A DNA stretch of 11,279 nucleotides from Candidatus Altarchaeota archaeon (GCA_030633635.1 DAOVSA010000008.1:1-11279); one strand, 5' to 3'; numbered from the stretch's first letter, positions 1 through 7,373 are shown. Translations and numbers: made by a program. The notes: generated from the sequence alone by a model not told the origin.

Positions 1-1602
1 GACATTGCCCAGCGATTTAGACATCTTTTTGCCATCCGGACCCAGAATCATTCCGTTCACCAAGATATCTGTAAATGGTATTTCTCCGGTCAAGATAAGG
101 CATCTGAATATAGTATAGAATGCCCAGGTCCGTATTATGTCGTGTCCCTGTGGCCTCAATGTATTGGGATACGTTTTTTTGAAATAAACTGTGTCAGAGG
201 GCCATTTTGAGATAATCAAAGGGGTTATAGAGGAATCTATCCAGCAATCACACACATCTCCTACACCCTCGGCAATGCTGCCACACTTGGAACATTTTCT
301 TTCCTCAAGTGCAGGATCAACTGGTAGCTCTTCTTCATCAGGCAAGATAATCTTATCACAGTTTTTACAAATCCAGAACGGAAACGGGGTACCAAAAATT
401 CTCTGCCTGGAAAAAACCCAATCCCAGTCCAGATTCCGGACCCATTCATCGAATCTTTTACTCATGTGCTCTGGAACCCAGTTTATGGAAGAATTTAATT
501 CCAAGATTTTATCTTTGCTGCTCCGAATATCGATAAACCATTGACTGGTTAGGATGAACTCCACCGGGTTTTTACACCTTTCATGTACCCCGACATTTTG
601 TGAGATTGTTTCTTGTTTATAAACCAAATTTTCCTTTTTTAGATCATCCATTATATTTTCTCTCGCTTCTTTTATACTTAAACCTCCATAGGGGCCGCAT
701 TCGGATGTAAGTCTTCCATGCTCGTCTATCGCTTTAATAATATCTAAATTCTGATCATAAACCCATTTAACGTCTTGCTCATCTCCGAAAGTGCAAATCA
801 TTACTGCGCCAGTTCCAAATTCCATATCCACCGCCTCACTTTCAAATATTTTTACGCTTCTGGTCGTGAGCGGGACAATCGCTTCTCTACCTGCAAGTCC
901 CTTATACCTTTCATCTGTGGGATTGATTGCGATTGCAACACATGCGAGGATTAATTCCGGGCGGGTTGTTGCTATTTTTAGGTAGTCTCCTCCCTCCAAT
1001 GGAAATTTCACATAATTTAGCGTCGTTTTTCTGGCAACATACTCAATCTCTGCCTTTGCTATTGCCGTCCCACAACTCAGACAAAAATGAACCGGATGGT
1101 CTTTCTTATAGATCATGCCCTGTTTATAGAACTCTAATAATGAGCGTTGAACATCTCTCCAGTACTCGGGAGTCATCGTTCTATATTCTTTGCTCCAATC
1201 CGGGATGTATCCAACCATAGTCATTTGTTCCTTCATCCGTTCTATCTGCTTATCTGTCCAGTCCATACATGCCAATCTAAACTCTTCTCTCTTGTCCTTG
1301 GTTATGTGGTAATTTTCCTCCACTTTTAACTCTGTTGGTAGTCCCTGGCAGTCCCATCCCTGTGGACACAAAACCTCATAATCCATCATCCGCTTGTATC
1401 TTGCGACAAAATCTATCCATAAAAAATTAAGTATGTGCCCCAGATGCAGTTTACCGGAAGTGAAGGGTGGGGGAGTATCTATACTATAGGTTTTCCTATC
1501 GGAGTGGACATTAAAACGATAAATCTCCTGCTTCAGCCATTCTCTCTGCCATTTCGGTTCTATTTCTTTTGGTTTATAGTGTTTGGGCATGTTTTCTGCC
1601 AT
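1..1602 (-). CDS. valS: Valyl-tRNA synthetase, archaeal type (C-terminal part outside window)
   Basis: Class I aminoacyl-tRNA synthetase that charges tRNA-Val with valine in the cytoplasm. The frame is open for exactly 534 codons from the ATG at 1602 to the window edge, so about the last third of a protein of this family (the anticodon-binding part) is missing. Visible in order: the HIGH-type motif HLGH (residues 53-56) after a PPPFTSG stretch; an insertion/editing (CP1) region in the middle; a CxxC...CxxC zinc-ribbon-like segment near residues 410-437; the archaeal ValS-like segment CDCWIDSSITPL followed by RPQGHDIIRTW; and KMSKS at 526-530. The CDCWIDSS and RPQGHDIIRTW segments separate it from IleS and LeuS. 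The start is chosen because a GAGGG-like site and a TATA-like box lie just upstream and the family sequence begins within about ten residues. It is transcribed divergently from trpD. Confidence 0.95.
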   Translation of the reverse strand, partial: MAENMPKHYKPKEIEPKWQREWLKQEIYRFNVHSDRKTYSIDTPPPFTSGKLHLGHILNFLWIDFVARYKRMMDYEVLCPQGWDCQGLPTELKVEENYHITKDKREEFRLACMDWTDKQIERMKEQMTMVGYIPDWSKEYRTMTPEYWRDVQRSLLEFYKQGMIYKKDHPVHFCLSCGTAIAKAEIEYVARKTTLNYVKFPLEGGDYLKIATTRPELILACVAIAINPTDERYKGLAGREAIVPLTTRSVKIFESEAVDMEFGTGAVMICTFGDEQDVKWVYDQNLDIIKAIDEHGRLTSECGPYGGLSIKEARENIMDDLKKENLVYKQETISQNVGVHERCKNPVEFILTSQWFIDIRSSKDKILELNSSINWVPEHMSKRFDEWVRNLDWDWVFSRQRIFGTPFPFWICKNCDKIILPDEEELPVDPALEERKCSKCGSIAEGVGDVCDCWIDSSITPLIISKWPSDTVYFKKTYPNTLRPQGHDIIRTWAFYTIFRCLILTGEIPFTDILVNGMILGPDGKKMSKSLGNV

Positions 1603-1630
1603 GGTTCATCCCTCTTTTTCTTCAATATGT

Positions 1631-1645
1631 GGATATATATTAATA
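1631..1645 (-). promoter_or_regulatory. TATA box-like element for valS
   Basis: On the minus strand this AT-rich stretch reads TTAATATATATCC, close to an archaeal TATA box. Its centre is about 35 bases before the valS ATG at 1602. Transcription would therefore begin about 9 bases before the start codon, giving a very short leader. Inference from spacing only. Confidence 0.5.
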
Positions 1646-1740
1646 CGTTGGCGTAATTAATAATCATAAGATTTGCTTTCGCCTTAGTGATTAGGTGCTT
1701 GTATAGATACAGTGATCATAATCGTGGGGATTACTTGTGT

Positions 1741-1758
1741 TATCTGTGATATCTGTTA
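1741..1758. repeat. Tandem 9-bp direct repeat upstream of trpD
   Basis: Two adjacent 9-bp units, TATCTGTGA and TATCTGTTA, differ at one base. They lie in the 265-bp gap between divergent valS and trpD, about 110 bases before the trpD start. They could be a regulator-binding site for one of the two genes or a chance duplication. The rest of the gap (1646-1867) is AT-rich, and I see no RNA gene or small protein gene in it. Confidence 0.35.
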
Positions 1759-1867
1759 AAATTAATCGATTGACAGTTAAAACAATTATTCATGCATATC
1801 GATTCAGTTGATGTCTGCGTTCGGATTATTGATGAGATATGATTTTATTATATGGGTGTTTATGAGA

Positions 1868-2884
1868 ATGAAAAATTATATCCAGAAATTAATTAATGGT
1901 CACGATTTAACCTGGCAGCAGGCAAGGGATGGAATGGAAATGATCATGTCGGGAAAGGCAACTGATGCACAGATTGCGGCATTTTTAACTGCATTAAGGC
2001 TGAAGGGTGAAACACCCACCGAGGTGGCGTCCATGGCGACCGTAATGAGGGAATTTGCTGCGAACATTAATCCCGACGTGACTGGAACCCTGGTAGACAC
2101 CTGCGGGACAGGCGGCGACAAACTTAACACCTTTAATGTCTCAACTACCGCAATGTTTGTCGTTTCTGGTGCAAAAATCCCGATTGCAAAGCACGGAAAT
2201 CGATCGATAACTTCAAAAAGCGGAAGTGCTGATGTTTTGGAGGCACTTGGGGTTAAAATTGACCTGCCTCCTCCAAGGGTTGAGGAATGCATCGAAAAAA
2301 TTGGTATCGGATTCATGTTCGCACCCATATTTCACAAAGCCATGAAATACGTGATGCCTGCAAGAAAACAGTTGGGGATCCGAACAGTTTTCAATATTTT
2401 GGGTCCATTAACGAACCCTGCGAATGCAAAAGGACAAGTAATCGGGGTTTACAGTGAAGAATTAACCGAAAAGATGGCCGAGGTATTGAAATTGGTTGGT
2501 TTGGAGCGGGCATTTGTTGTGCATGGCTTACACGGCCTGGATGAACTCTCAACCCTGGGGAAAACGAAGGTTTCTGAGCTGAGGGATGGCAAAGTGAGGA
2601 CATATTACATAAAACCAGAGGATTTTGGTATTAAAAGAGCAGAAGAGGAGGATCTAACGGGAGGGGATGCCATGCAGTGTGCAGGGATCCTGAAGGACAT
2701 AGTGGGTGGAAAAGAGACCAAGGAGACCAAGGCAAAAAGGGACATCGTTTTGTTGAATGCCGCAGCTGGCATAGTCGTTGGAAAAAAGGCAGATAGTCTG
2801 GGCGAAGGGCTGGAAATTGCAAAAGACTCAATTGATTCTGGAAACGCCCTGAAAAAACTAAATGAATTGATAGATTTCAGATGA
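1868..2884 (+). CDS. trpD: Anthranilate phosphoribosyltransferase
   Basis: Transfers the phosphoribosyl group of PRPP to anthranilate, the second step from chorismate to tryptophan. The 338-residue product has the normal family length and order. It has a helical N-terminal domain (about 1-65), the PRPP loop DTCGTGGD (77-84), KHGNRS (108-113) followed by a [13 protein letters not shown] stretch, the anthranilate-side segment [10 protein letters not shown] (164-173) with NILGPLTNP, and the metal-binding DE pair in HGLDELS (225-226). An open frame extends upstream to a TTG at 1808, but the extra 20 residues are not family-like. I chose the ATG at 1868, where MKNYIQKL matches the usual N-terminus; the ATG at 1862 is possible and is preceded by GGGTG. 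No other trp gene is in the window, so trpD stands alone here. It is convergent with scpB, 41 bases away. Confidence 0.95.
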   Translation: MKNYIQKLINGHDLTWQQARDGMEMIMSGKATDAQIAAFLTALRLKGETPTEVASMATVMREFAANINPDVTGTLVDTCGTGGDKLNTFNVSTTAMFVVSGAKIPIAKHGNRSITSKSGSADVLEALGVKIDLPPPRVEECIEKIGIGFMFAPIFHKAMKYVMPARKQLGIRTVFNILGPLTNPANAKGQVIGVYSEELTEKMAEVLKLVGLERAFVVHGLHGLDELSTLGKTKVSELRDGKVRTYYIKPEDFGIKRAEEEDLTGGDAMQCAGILKDIVGGKETKETKAKRDIVLLNAAAGIVVGKKADSLGEGLEIAKDSIDSGNALKKLNELIDFR

Positions 2885-2916
2885 ACCCGGACATATACCC
2901 TTTGGGAGTTTAACGC

Positions 2917-2934
2917 TTTTAGTTATCACTTTTT
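2917..2934 (+). terminator. Possible T-tract terminator after trpD
   Basis: Two T runs (TTTT and TTTTT) lie 33-50 bases after the trpD stop, in and just beyond the short convergent gap with scpB. Archaeal transcription often ends at T-rich tracts without a hairpin. There is no clear stem-loop, so this rests on base composition alone. Confidence 0.3.
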
Positions 2935-3399
2935 AATCAATTTCAGGTCATCGACCCGGAAGTATTCCCTGAACCTTGGGGTTGTGCCAAGTATTTTTGT
3001 ACGCCCTTGTTTTTCGGCTTTTATAAATTCCATGAGATGCAATTTTTTTATGTAATAATAGGCACGATTTCCACGACTTTTAACGACATCAGATTGGGTA
3101 ATTGGTTGTTTATACGCTATCAATGCGAGGGTTTTTAGCATCGCGGGTGGCATATCGCTTTCTGCAAAATGCATAACCGTTTGCTCCAAATCGGGCCTAA
3201 CCCGCATCTCGTATCTCTCATTCCAGCAATAAATCTCTATACCCGCATCTCGTTCTTTGTATTCCTTCTCTAATTCCTCCACATATCGGCGCATCGTGCC
3301 CAGGTTACCAAATTCACATAATCGTGCCAGTTCCTCGATACACAATGATCTACCAGAAATGAACAAGGCCGCCTCTATTATTTTCTTCGTTTTATTCAT
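2926..3399 (-). CDS. scpB: Segregation and condensation protein ScpB
   Basis: The 157-residue protein matches ScpB, the winged-helix kite subunit that with the kleisin ScpA bridges SMC in the prokaryotic condensin that organises and segregates the chromosome. Supporting segments are the N-terminal KKIIEAALFISGR, which begins the first winged helix, and the second winged-helix core LKTLALIAYKQPITQSDVV (about residues 89-107). The conserved C-terminal stretch GRTKILGTTPRFREYF also fits. It follows the aIF-1A gene on the same strand after 61 bases and is probably cotranscribed with it. Neither scpA nor smc is in the window. The start ATG at 3399 gives the normal N-terminus, but the Shine-Dalgarno-like AAAGGAG ends only one base before it, unusually close. 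Confidence 0.93.
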   Translation of the reverse strand: MNKTKKIIEAALFISGRSLCIEELARLCEFGNLGTMRRYVEELEKEYKERDAGIEIYCWNERYEMRVRPDLEQTVMHFAESDMPPAMLKTLALIAYKQPITQSDVVKSRGNRAYYYIKKLHLMEFIKAEKQGRTKILGTTPRFREYFRVDDLKLIKK

Positions 3400-3400
3400 T

Positions 3401-3407
3401 CTCCTTT
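3401..3407 (-). promoter_or_regulatory. Shine-Dalgarno-like site of scpB, unusually close to the start
   Basis: The minus strand reads AAAGGAG, then one A, then the ATG of scpB. The motif is among the clearest ribosome-binding sequences in the window, but its spacer is much shorter than the usual 5-9 bases. No better in-frame start exists close downstream. Confidence 0.5.
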
Positions 3408-3460
3408 AAATTAAGGGAAAATTTAGAAATAAAAATTAGATTACGTGGCGGGAAAGAAAC

Positions 3461-3763
3461 TCATAAATCCCTCAAATACCCCTTTCTTTCCAACCAATCA
3501 GAATGGTGTTGTGGATATCGCCATAGAACATCTCCTTTTTTATCCCCCTGTACACTCCACGGCTCGACAAGAACTATGTCCCCCTCTTTTATCCAAATCC
3601 GGCGCCTGATCTTTCCGGGAATCCTACATAATCTCGTTTTGTTATCCGTACATTTTATCTTCATTCGCCTGTTTCCTAATAATTGTTCGACTTCCCCCAG
3701 CAATTGCCCACTTCTTGGTACTCTCACCCTGATTATCTGTACGTCCGGTTTTTTCTGTCTCAT
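3461..3763 (-). CDS. eif1a: Translation initiation factor aIF-1A
   Basis: The 100-residue protein is archaeal initiation factor 1A, an S1-like OB-fold protein that binds the small ribosomal subunit A site during start-codon selection. Typical features are the basic N-terminal tail, VRVPRSGQLLGEVEQLLGNRRMKI, then CTDNKTRLCRIPGKIRRRIWIKEGDIVLVEPW, the signature of the OB fold, and an acidic-to-aromatic C-terminal tail. Length and order fit the archaeal family. The ATG at 3763 lies about 26 bases from the centre of a strong TATA-like box, so the mRNA may be leaderless or nearly so; no Shine-Dalgarno site is visible. It is divergent from herA, with 99 bases between the starts, and is followed by scpB. 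Confidence 0.95.
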   Translation of the reverse strand: MRQKKPDVQIIRVRVPRSGQLLGEVEQLLGNRRMKIKCTDNKTRLCRIPGKIRRRIWIKEGDIVLVEPWSVQGDKKGDVLWRYPQHHSDWLERKGYLRDL

Positions 3764-3783
3764 TATAATAATATTCCAAAGGA

Positions 3784-3795
3784 ATATATTTATAT
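3784..3795. promoter_or_regulatory. Strong, nearly palindromic TATA box between aIF-1A and herA
   Basis: The sequence ATATATTTATAT reads as ATATAAATATAT on the other strand, so it resembles a TATA box both ways. On the minus strand its centre is about 26 bases from the aIF-1A ATG. On the plus strand it would start transcription near 3816, giving herA a leader of about 47 bases. A second weak TATA-like site, GATTTAAAAC at 3839-3848, could instead serve herA. Confidence 0.6.
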
Positions 3796-3862
3796 TGTAG
3801 TCCTTTTTGCTATCCCAAATCTTAATTGGGTTAAATGGGATTTAAAACATAGTGTATGAAGA

Positions 3863-5383
3863 ATGGTAATGGAAATCGGCAGGGTCATCGGAGTCACAAC
3901 TCTTAGGGGGTTTCGCTTTGTGATAAGGGAGGGAATGGAAAAACATGTCAAACGGGATGAATTCATCACTGTAAAGGAATTCGTGACTAAAAAAGAGATT
4001 CTGGGTATGATAAAGGAGATTACAATATCCAATGAGTTATTGCCGGATGAATTTGGTCGAACCCCACAACTTGAGGATTTTATATTAAACGAGGGCGAGT
4101 ATCCAGTACCTGTCGTGAAAATACTTGGGTATGGTGAGGAAGATGGCATGGAACTACCGAGATATGGTATAAACCCCGGGACAACCGTTCATTTGGCAGA
4201 TACTTCCCTTTTAAATAGATTATTAAGACAAAATACACGAGATTCCGGTTTTCTGGGCACTCTATCGACCCGGGAGGACATCAAGGTTTGTGTATCACTT
4301 AATGAACTGGTATCCAAGCATTGTGCGATTCTTGCGATGACTGGTGCTGGAAAAAGTTACTGCGTCGGCGTTTTAATAGAAGAACTACTCAAAAAACACG
4401 GGTCTATTGTTGTGTTTGATCCGCACGGGGAGTACAAGGACATAGAATTTGATGATGCAGTAGTTGCGGTTTATGGGGTTGAAACCAATAACCAACTGAA
4501 AATAGGGGTTGGTTCATTACGAACGTCAGATTTTGTCAACCTGATTCCTGATATGACCGATCCCCAGCGGGATTTACTTGATGAGGTACTTAGCATGGCA
4601 TCAAGATTCTATGAAAAATATGATTTTGCAATTATTCTAAATATTTTAACCACATTATATGGTATAAAAGATAAAGCCGAGACCGGAACAGACATATTCC
4701 CCGAGGATGTTTTGAGAGGTATTACAAAGAAGGTTGGATTATCAACGATCGGCGCATTAAGCAGGCGGATCTCACGGCTGAATAGGATGGGTATCTTTGA
4801 AATGCATGGCACGCCTCTTGAATCTATTGCCTCCGGAAACCAACTTACCGTCATAGATCTTAGTGATGCGGATGAACGCGTCAGTGAAACAATCATTGCA
4901 ACCATCAGCAGGGGAATTTTTGAGGCAAGAAAAAGATATATGAAGAAAAGCGAAGGGATAAAAATCAAAACCCCGACATTCTTAATCGTTGAAGAGGCGC
5001 ATAATTTTGCACCCAGGACTATGGAAGACAGAACAATACTCTCAAGATATATATTAAGAAGAATTGCAAGAGAGGGAAGAAAATTTGGCGTTGGTTTATG
5101 TATAGTAAGTCAAAGACCAAATAAATTAGATGCGGATATTTTATCTCAATGCAATACACAAATAATAATGAAAATCATAAATCCCAGCGATCAAGAATAC
5201 ATCCGACAATCGGTGGAGACCGTAACGGAAGATGTGGTTAAAGATCTACCGTCTTTATCGCGGGGTGAAGCAATTATCACCGGGATTGCGATAAAATTCC
5301 CGGTTAAGGTAAAAATAAGAGAAAGAACCACAGAGGTTGGCGGAGAGGATATCGATATTATTGGTTCCTGGAACTCAGAATGA
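3863..5383 (+). CDS. herA: HerA family hexameric DNA helicase/translocase
   Basis: HerA is a ring-shaped ATP-driven DNA translocase of the FtsK/VirB4 class. It works with the nuclease NurA, and with Mre11-Rad50, in DNA-end resection. The 506-residue product has the usual length and plan: an N-terminal barrel-type HAS domain (about 1-135) beginning EIGRVIG, a RecA-like ATPase with Walker A TGAGKS (160-165), the DPHGEY motif (186-191), a helical insertion (about 230-325), Walker B LIVEEAH (374-380) and the sensor SQRP (416-419, Gln417). No signal peptide or membrane segment is seen. The start is either the ATG at 3863 or the one at 3869 (MEIGRVIG); no Shine-Dalgarno site decides between them. 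Its stop overlaps the aroQ start (ATGA), so the two are probably translationally coupled. No nurA, mre11 or rad50 is in the window. Related translocases of the wider HerA/FtsK group cannot be fully excluded. Confidence 0.88.
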   Translation: MVMEIGRVIGVTTLRGFRFVIREGMEKHVKRDEFITVKEFVTKKEILGMIKEITISNELLPDEFGRTPQLEDFILNEGEYPVPVVKILGYGEEDGMELPRYGINPGTTVHLADTSLLNRLLRQNTRDSGFLGTLSTREDIKVCVSLNELVSKHCAILAMTGAGKSYCVGVLIEELLKKHGSIVVFDPHGEYKDIEFDDAVVAVYGVETNNQLKIGVGSLRTSDFVNLIPDMTDPQRDLLDEVLSMASRFYEKYDFAIILNILTTLYGIKDKAETGTDIFPEDVLRGITKKVGLSTIGALSRRISRLNRMGIFEMHGTPLESIASGNQLTVIDLSDADERVSETIIATISRGIFEARKRYMKKSEGIKIKTPTFLIVEEAHNFAPRTMEDRTILSRYILRRIAREGRKFGVGLCIVSQRPNKLDADILSQCNTQIIMKIINPSDQEYIRQSVETVTEDVVKDLPSLSRGEAIITGIAIKFPVKVKIRERTTEVGGEDIDIIGSWNSE

Positions 5384-5643
5384 TGGACGAAATAAAAAGA
5401 CTAAGGACCGAGATTGACGAGATAGATGAAACAATCGTTGAACTACTTGAAAAAAGACTACTTGTTGTCAAAAAAATCGGAAAATTAAAGTATAATGCGA
5501 ATATGGGTCTAACTGATCTTAACAGGGAGAAAGAAATCTTTAAGAAGCATTCAAAGTCAAGTTTAGACACAGATTTTGTAAATGAACTATTTGAGTTGAT
5601 AATAAAATATTGCAAAGGCGAAGAGCAAAAAACTCGAAGATAG
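5380..5643 (+). CDS. aroQ: Chorismate mutase, AroQ type
   Basis: Small all-helical chorismate mutase that turns chorismate into prephenate, the branch point to phenylalanine and tyrosine. The 87 residues align without gaps to the N-terminal domain of the E. coli P-protein at an offset of two. The active-site residues Arg11, Arg28, Lys39, Asp48, Arg51 and Glu52 correspond here to Arg9, Arg26, Lys37, Asp46, Arg49 and Glu50. The position of E. coli Gln88 appears to be Glu82, as in the yeast enzyme. The first ATG overlaps the herA stop by four bases; a second ATG follows directly at 5383. It ends in TAG, and the frame stays open beyond that codon straight into pheA (see findings). The region is AT-rich: a 60-base sample at 5461-5520 counts 30% G+C. 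Confidence 0.9.
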   Translation: MMDEIKRLRTEIDEIDETIVELLEKRLLVVKKIGKLKYNANMGLTDLNREKEIFKKHSKSSLDTDFVNELFELIIKYCKGEEQKTRR

Positions 5644-5679
5644 GCGTTTTCTCCCTTGCCCCCTCAAAACCGATTCAAA
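5641..5679 (+). other. In-frame TAG plus 12-codon open linker between aroQ and pheA
   Basis: The aroQ stop TAG (5641-5643) is followed in the same frame by twelve sense codons, AFSPLPPQNRFK, and then by the pheA ATG at 5680. No other stop lies between the two enzymes and no Shine-Dalgarno-like sequence precedes the pheA ATG. The linker is proline-containing, as expected between domains. If TAG were read as an amino acid, one protein of 361 residues with a chorismate mutase domain and a prephenate dehydratase domain would result. The arrangement is seen directly; readthrough is inference. Confidence 0.6.
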
Positions 5680-6465
5680 ATGAAAGAAATAAAAGTCGCG
5701 ATTCTGGGACCTAAAGGAACCTTTACGGAAATTGCCGCTAAAAAAGTGTTTAGAGACGCATCATTCAAATATTGTGATACAATAGATAGTGTCTTTAATC
5801 TGGTGGAATCTGGAGCAGATTTTGGGGTCGTGCCGATGGAGAACTCCCTGGAGGGTGGGCTTGATGTGACCATGGACTGTTTGGTGAATTATGATCTAAA
5901 AATCTGTGGGGAAATTATACTGGACATAAACCTGTGTTTGGTTGGAGAGATCGAAAAGGAAAAAATTAAAGTCATAATCTCACATCCCCACGCACTGGCA
6001 CAGTGTAGACGATTTTTGATGGATAATTTCCCGGGCGCAAAACTGGCAAGAAGTGAAAGCACCGCATCTGCGATGAAGGAAATAAAAGGTATGAAAAATG
6101 CAGTGGCGATAGGCGCAAGGAACAGTGCATATATATATGGATTAAATGTCATTGTAGAAGATATCGGGGATCGTCCGAGCCAGACACGATTTATTGTAAT
6201 CTCTAAAAATGAAGGCAAGGGAAATAAAACATCTATAATCTTTGCTGTACACGATACTCCTGGAGCATTGTCTGATGTCTTAAAAGAGTTCGCTAAAAGA
6301 GAAATAAACCTTAAAAAGATAGAATCCAGGCCTTCAAAGAGAAAGTTAGGCGAATATCTGTTCTTTATAGATTTCGAAGGTAATTTAAGTGATGAAATAA
6401 CCAAAGAGACCATAGATTCAATAAAACCAAAAACAACTTTTTTAAAGATTCTAGGAAGTTATTGA
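5680..6465 (+). CDS. pheA: Prephenate dehydratase with ACT regulatory domain
   Basis: Converts prephenate to phenylpyruvate, the committed step to phenylalanine. The 261 residues show the usual two-lobed catalytic domain, from the start AILGPKGTFTE (8-18) through VPMENSLEGG (51-60) to the catalytic motif QTRF (168-171, with Thr169). A C-terminal ACT domain follows with PGALSDVL (194-201) and ESRP (215-218), the two segments that bind phenylalanine in feedback-inhibited enzymes. Feedback control by phenylalanine is therefore likely. The open frame reaches back to a TTG at 5656 and further, through linker codons, to the aroQ TAG. I use the ATG at 5680, although no ribosome-binding site precedes it. 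The gene follows aroQ in the same frame. It may be made separately by coupling or as part of a readthrough product. Confidence 0.93.
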   Translation: MKEIKVAILGPKGTFTEIAAKKVFRDASFKYCDTIDSVFNLVESGADFGVVPMENSLEGGLDVTMDCLVNYDLKICGEIILDINLCLVGEIEKEKIKVIISHPHALAQCRRFLMDNFPGAKLARSESTASAMKEIKGMKNAVAIGARNSAYIYGLNVIVEDIGDRPSQTRFIVISKNEGKGNKTSIIFAVHDTPGALSDVLKEFAKREINLKKIESRPSKRKLGEYLFFIDFEGNLSDEITKETIDSIKPKTTFLKILGSY

Positions 6466-6549
6466 ACCAAATTTTGAATAAGCCAGAACATAGATGTCGC
6501 ATACCCAACTACACCAAACATATAATGCTGCACATCAACCACTCTGAAC

Positions 6550-6560
6550 ATATATTTAAA
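6550..6560 (+). promoter_or_regulatory. TATA box-like element for the nucleotidyltransferase gene
   Basis: The AT-rich sequence ATATATTTAAA is centred about 33 bases before the ATG at 6588. Transcription would start near 6581, just before that ATG, which favours a very short leader. It lies in the 122-bp gap after pheA and suggests that the sugar-nucleotide genes are separate from the aroQ-pheA unit. Confidence 0.5.
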
Positions 6561-6587
6561 CATCTAATAATTTAGGGTGTGAAAAAT

Positions 6588-7319
6588 ATGAAAGCAGTAA
6601 TACTTGCGGGTGGTAAGGGAAAGAGACTGGAGCCTTATACCCTCCAGAAACCAAAACCCATGTTAACTATCGGCGACAAACCATTATTAGAATATGTGAT
6701 CGAACATTTATGGGCGCATGATATCAAAGATATATTCCTGAGTGTATCCTATATGGGCGAGCAGATAAAATCCTATTTTGGTGATGGCAGCGAATTTGGC
6801 GTGAACATAACCTATTCATTGGACGATCCACCAAGAGGTACTGCCGGTTCTGTTGCGAGATTAAAAGATGAACTGGACGATACTTTTTTGGTTCTATCCG
6901 GTGATGTCCTAACAGACATAAACCTGATCCAGATGGTCTCTTTTCACCAAAAACAGAAGGGAATCGGGACGATAGCTCTATACAACACAAAAAAACCCAT
7001 GGAATTTGGCATCATCAAAATAGATCATGAAAAACAGATAATACACTTCGAGGAAAAACCCATTCTGGAACATCTGGTCAACGCGGGCATTTATGTACTG
7101 GAACCAGAAATATTTAAATATGTAAAGGGAGAAGAAGCCCTAGATTTTTCACATGATTTGTTTCCAAGGATTATGCAGGCGAAAGAGGAGTTATACGGAT
7201 ACGTGATCAAAGGATATTGGTGCGATGTTGGCGCAGTTAATGATTATGAAATAGCGATGCAGATAGGGGGGATAATGAGCGGCATAATGGATCGCAGAAA
7301 AAATGAACCATTGGAGTGA
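6588..7319 (+). CDS. Sugar-1-phosphate nucleotidyltransferase
   Basis: Member of the NTP-transferase family that joins a sugar 1-phosphate to an NTP, releasing diphosphate and making a nucleotide sugar. In 243 residues it shows the nucleotide-binding loop LAGGKGKRL (6-14), KPKPML (21-26), GTAG (84-87), the metal-binding SGDVLTD (104-110), FEEKP (154-158), NAGIY (165-169) and GYWCDVG (209-215). It ends soon after the catalytic domain, so the left-handed beta-helix domain of longer archaeal homologues is absent. The substrate cannot be fixed from sequence; mannose-1-P guanylyl-, glucose-1-P thymidylyl- and uridylyltransferases all share these motifs. The frame extends to a GTG at 6579, but MKAVILAGG at 6588 is the standard N-terminus. 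The neighbouring 4,6-dehydratase-type gene suggests its product feeds a deoxy- or aminosugar pathway. Confidence 0.87.
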   Translation: MKAVILAGGKGKRLEPYTLQKPKPMLTIGDKPLLEYVIEHLWAHDIKDIFLSVSYMGEQIKSYFGDGSEFGVNITYSLDDPPRGTAGSVARLKDELDDTFLVLSGDVLTDINLIQMVSFHQKQKGIGTIALYNTKKPMEFGIIKIDHEKQIIHFEEKPILEHLVNAGIYVLEPEIFKYVKGEEALDFSHDLFPRIMQAKEELYGYVIKGYWCDVGAVNDYEIAMQIGGIMSGIMDRRKNEPLE

Positions 7320-7373
7320 TGCCTTCTCATGTATTTTTCACCTTAAATCAATTCATTAAACCGGCATACTTCG

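Noticed and set aside
191..1656. Plus-strand open frames opposite valS
   Set aside because: They lie antisense to a clearly conserved synthetase and their translations have no family features.
1808..1867. N-terminal extension of trpD from a TTG codon
   Set aside because: The extra 20 residues are hydrophobic and unlike the family; MKNYIQKL at 1868 is the usual TrpD beginning and gives the normal length.
1603..1867. tRNA or other structured RNA gene in the larger gaps (1603-1867, 8431-8614, 9242-9467)
   Set aside because: No cloverleaf landmarks such as GGTTCGAATCC-like T arms and no strong hairpins; the sequence is AT-rich promoter-like DNA and short repeats.
5656..5679. pheA start at TTG 5656
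   Set aside because: The codons belong to the linker after the aroQ TAG. The ATG at 5680 gives the family N-terminus, unless the protein is made by readthrough, in which case neither is the start.
6579..6587. GTG start for the nucleotidyltransferase
   Set aside because: It adds only three residues before MKAVILAGG. A leaderless GTG start is possible, but the ATG is the standard N-terminus.
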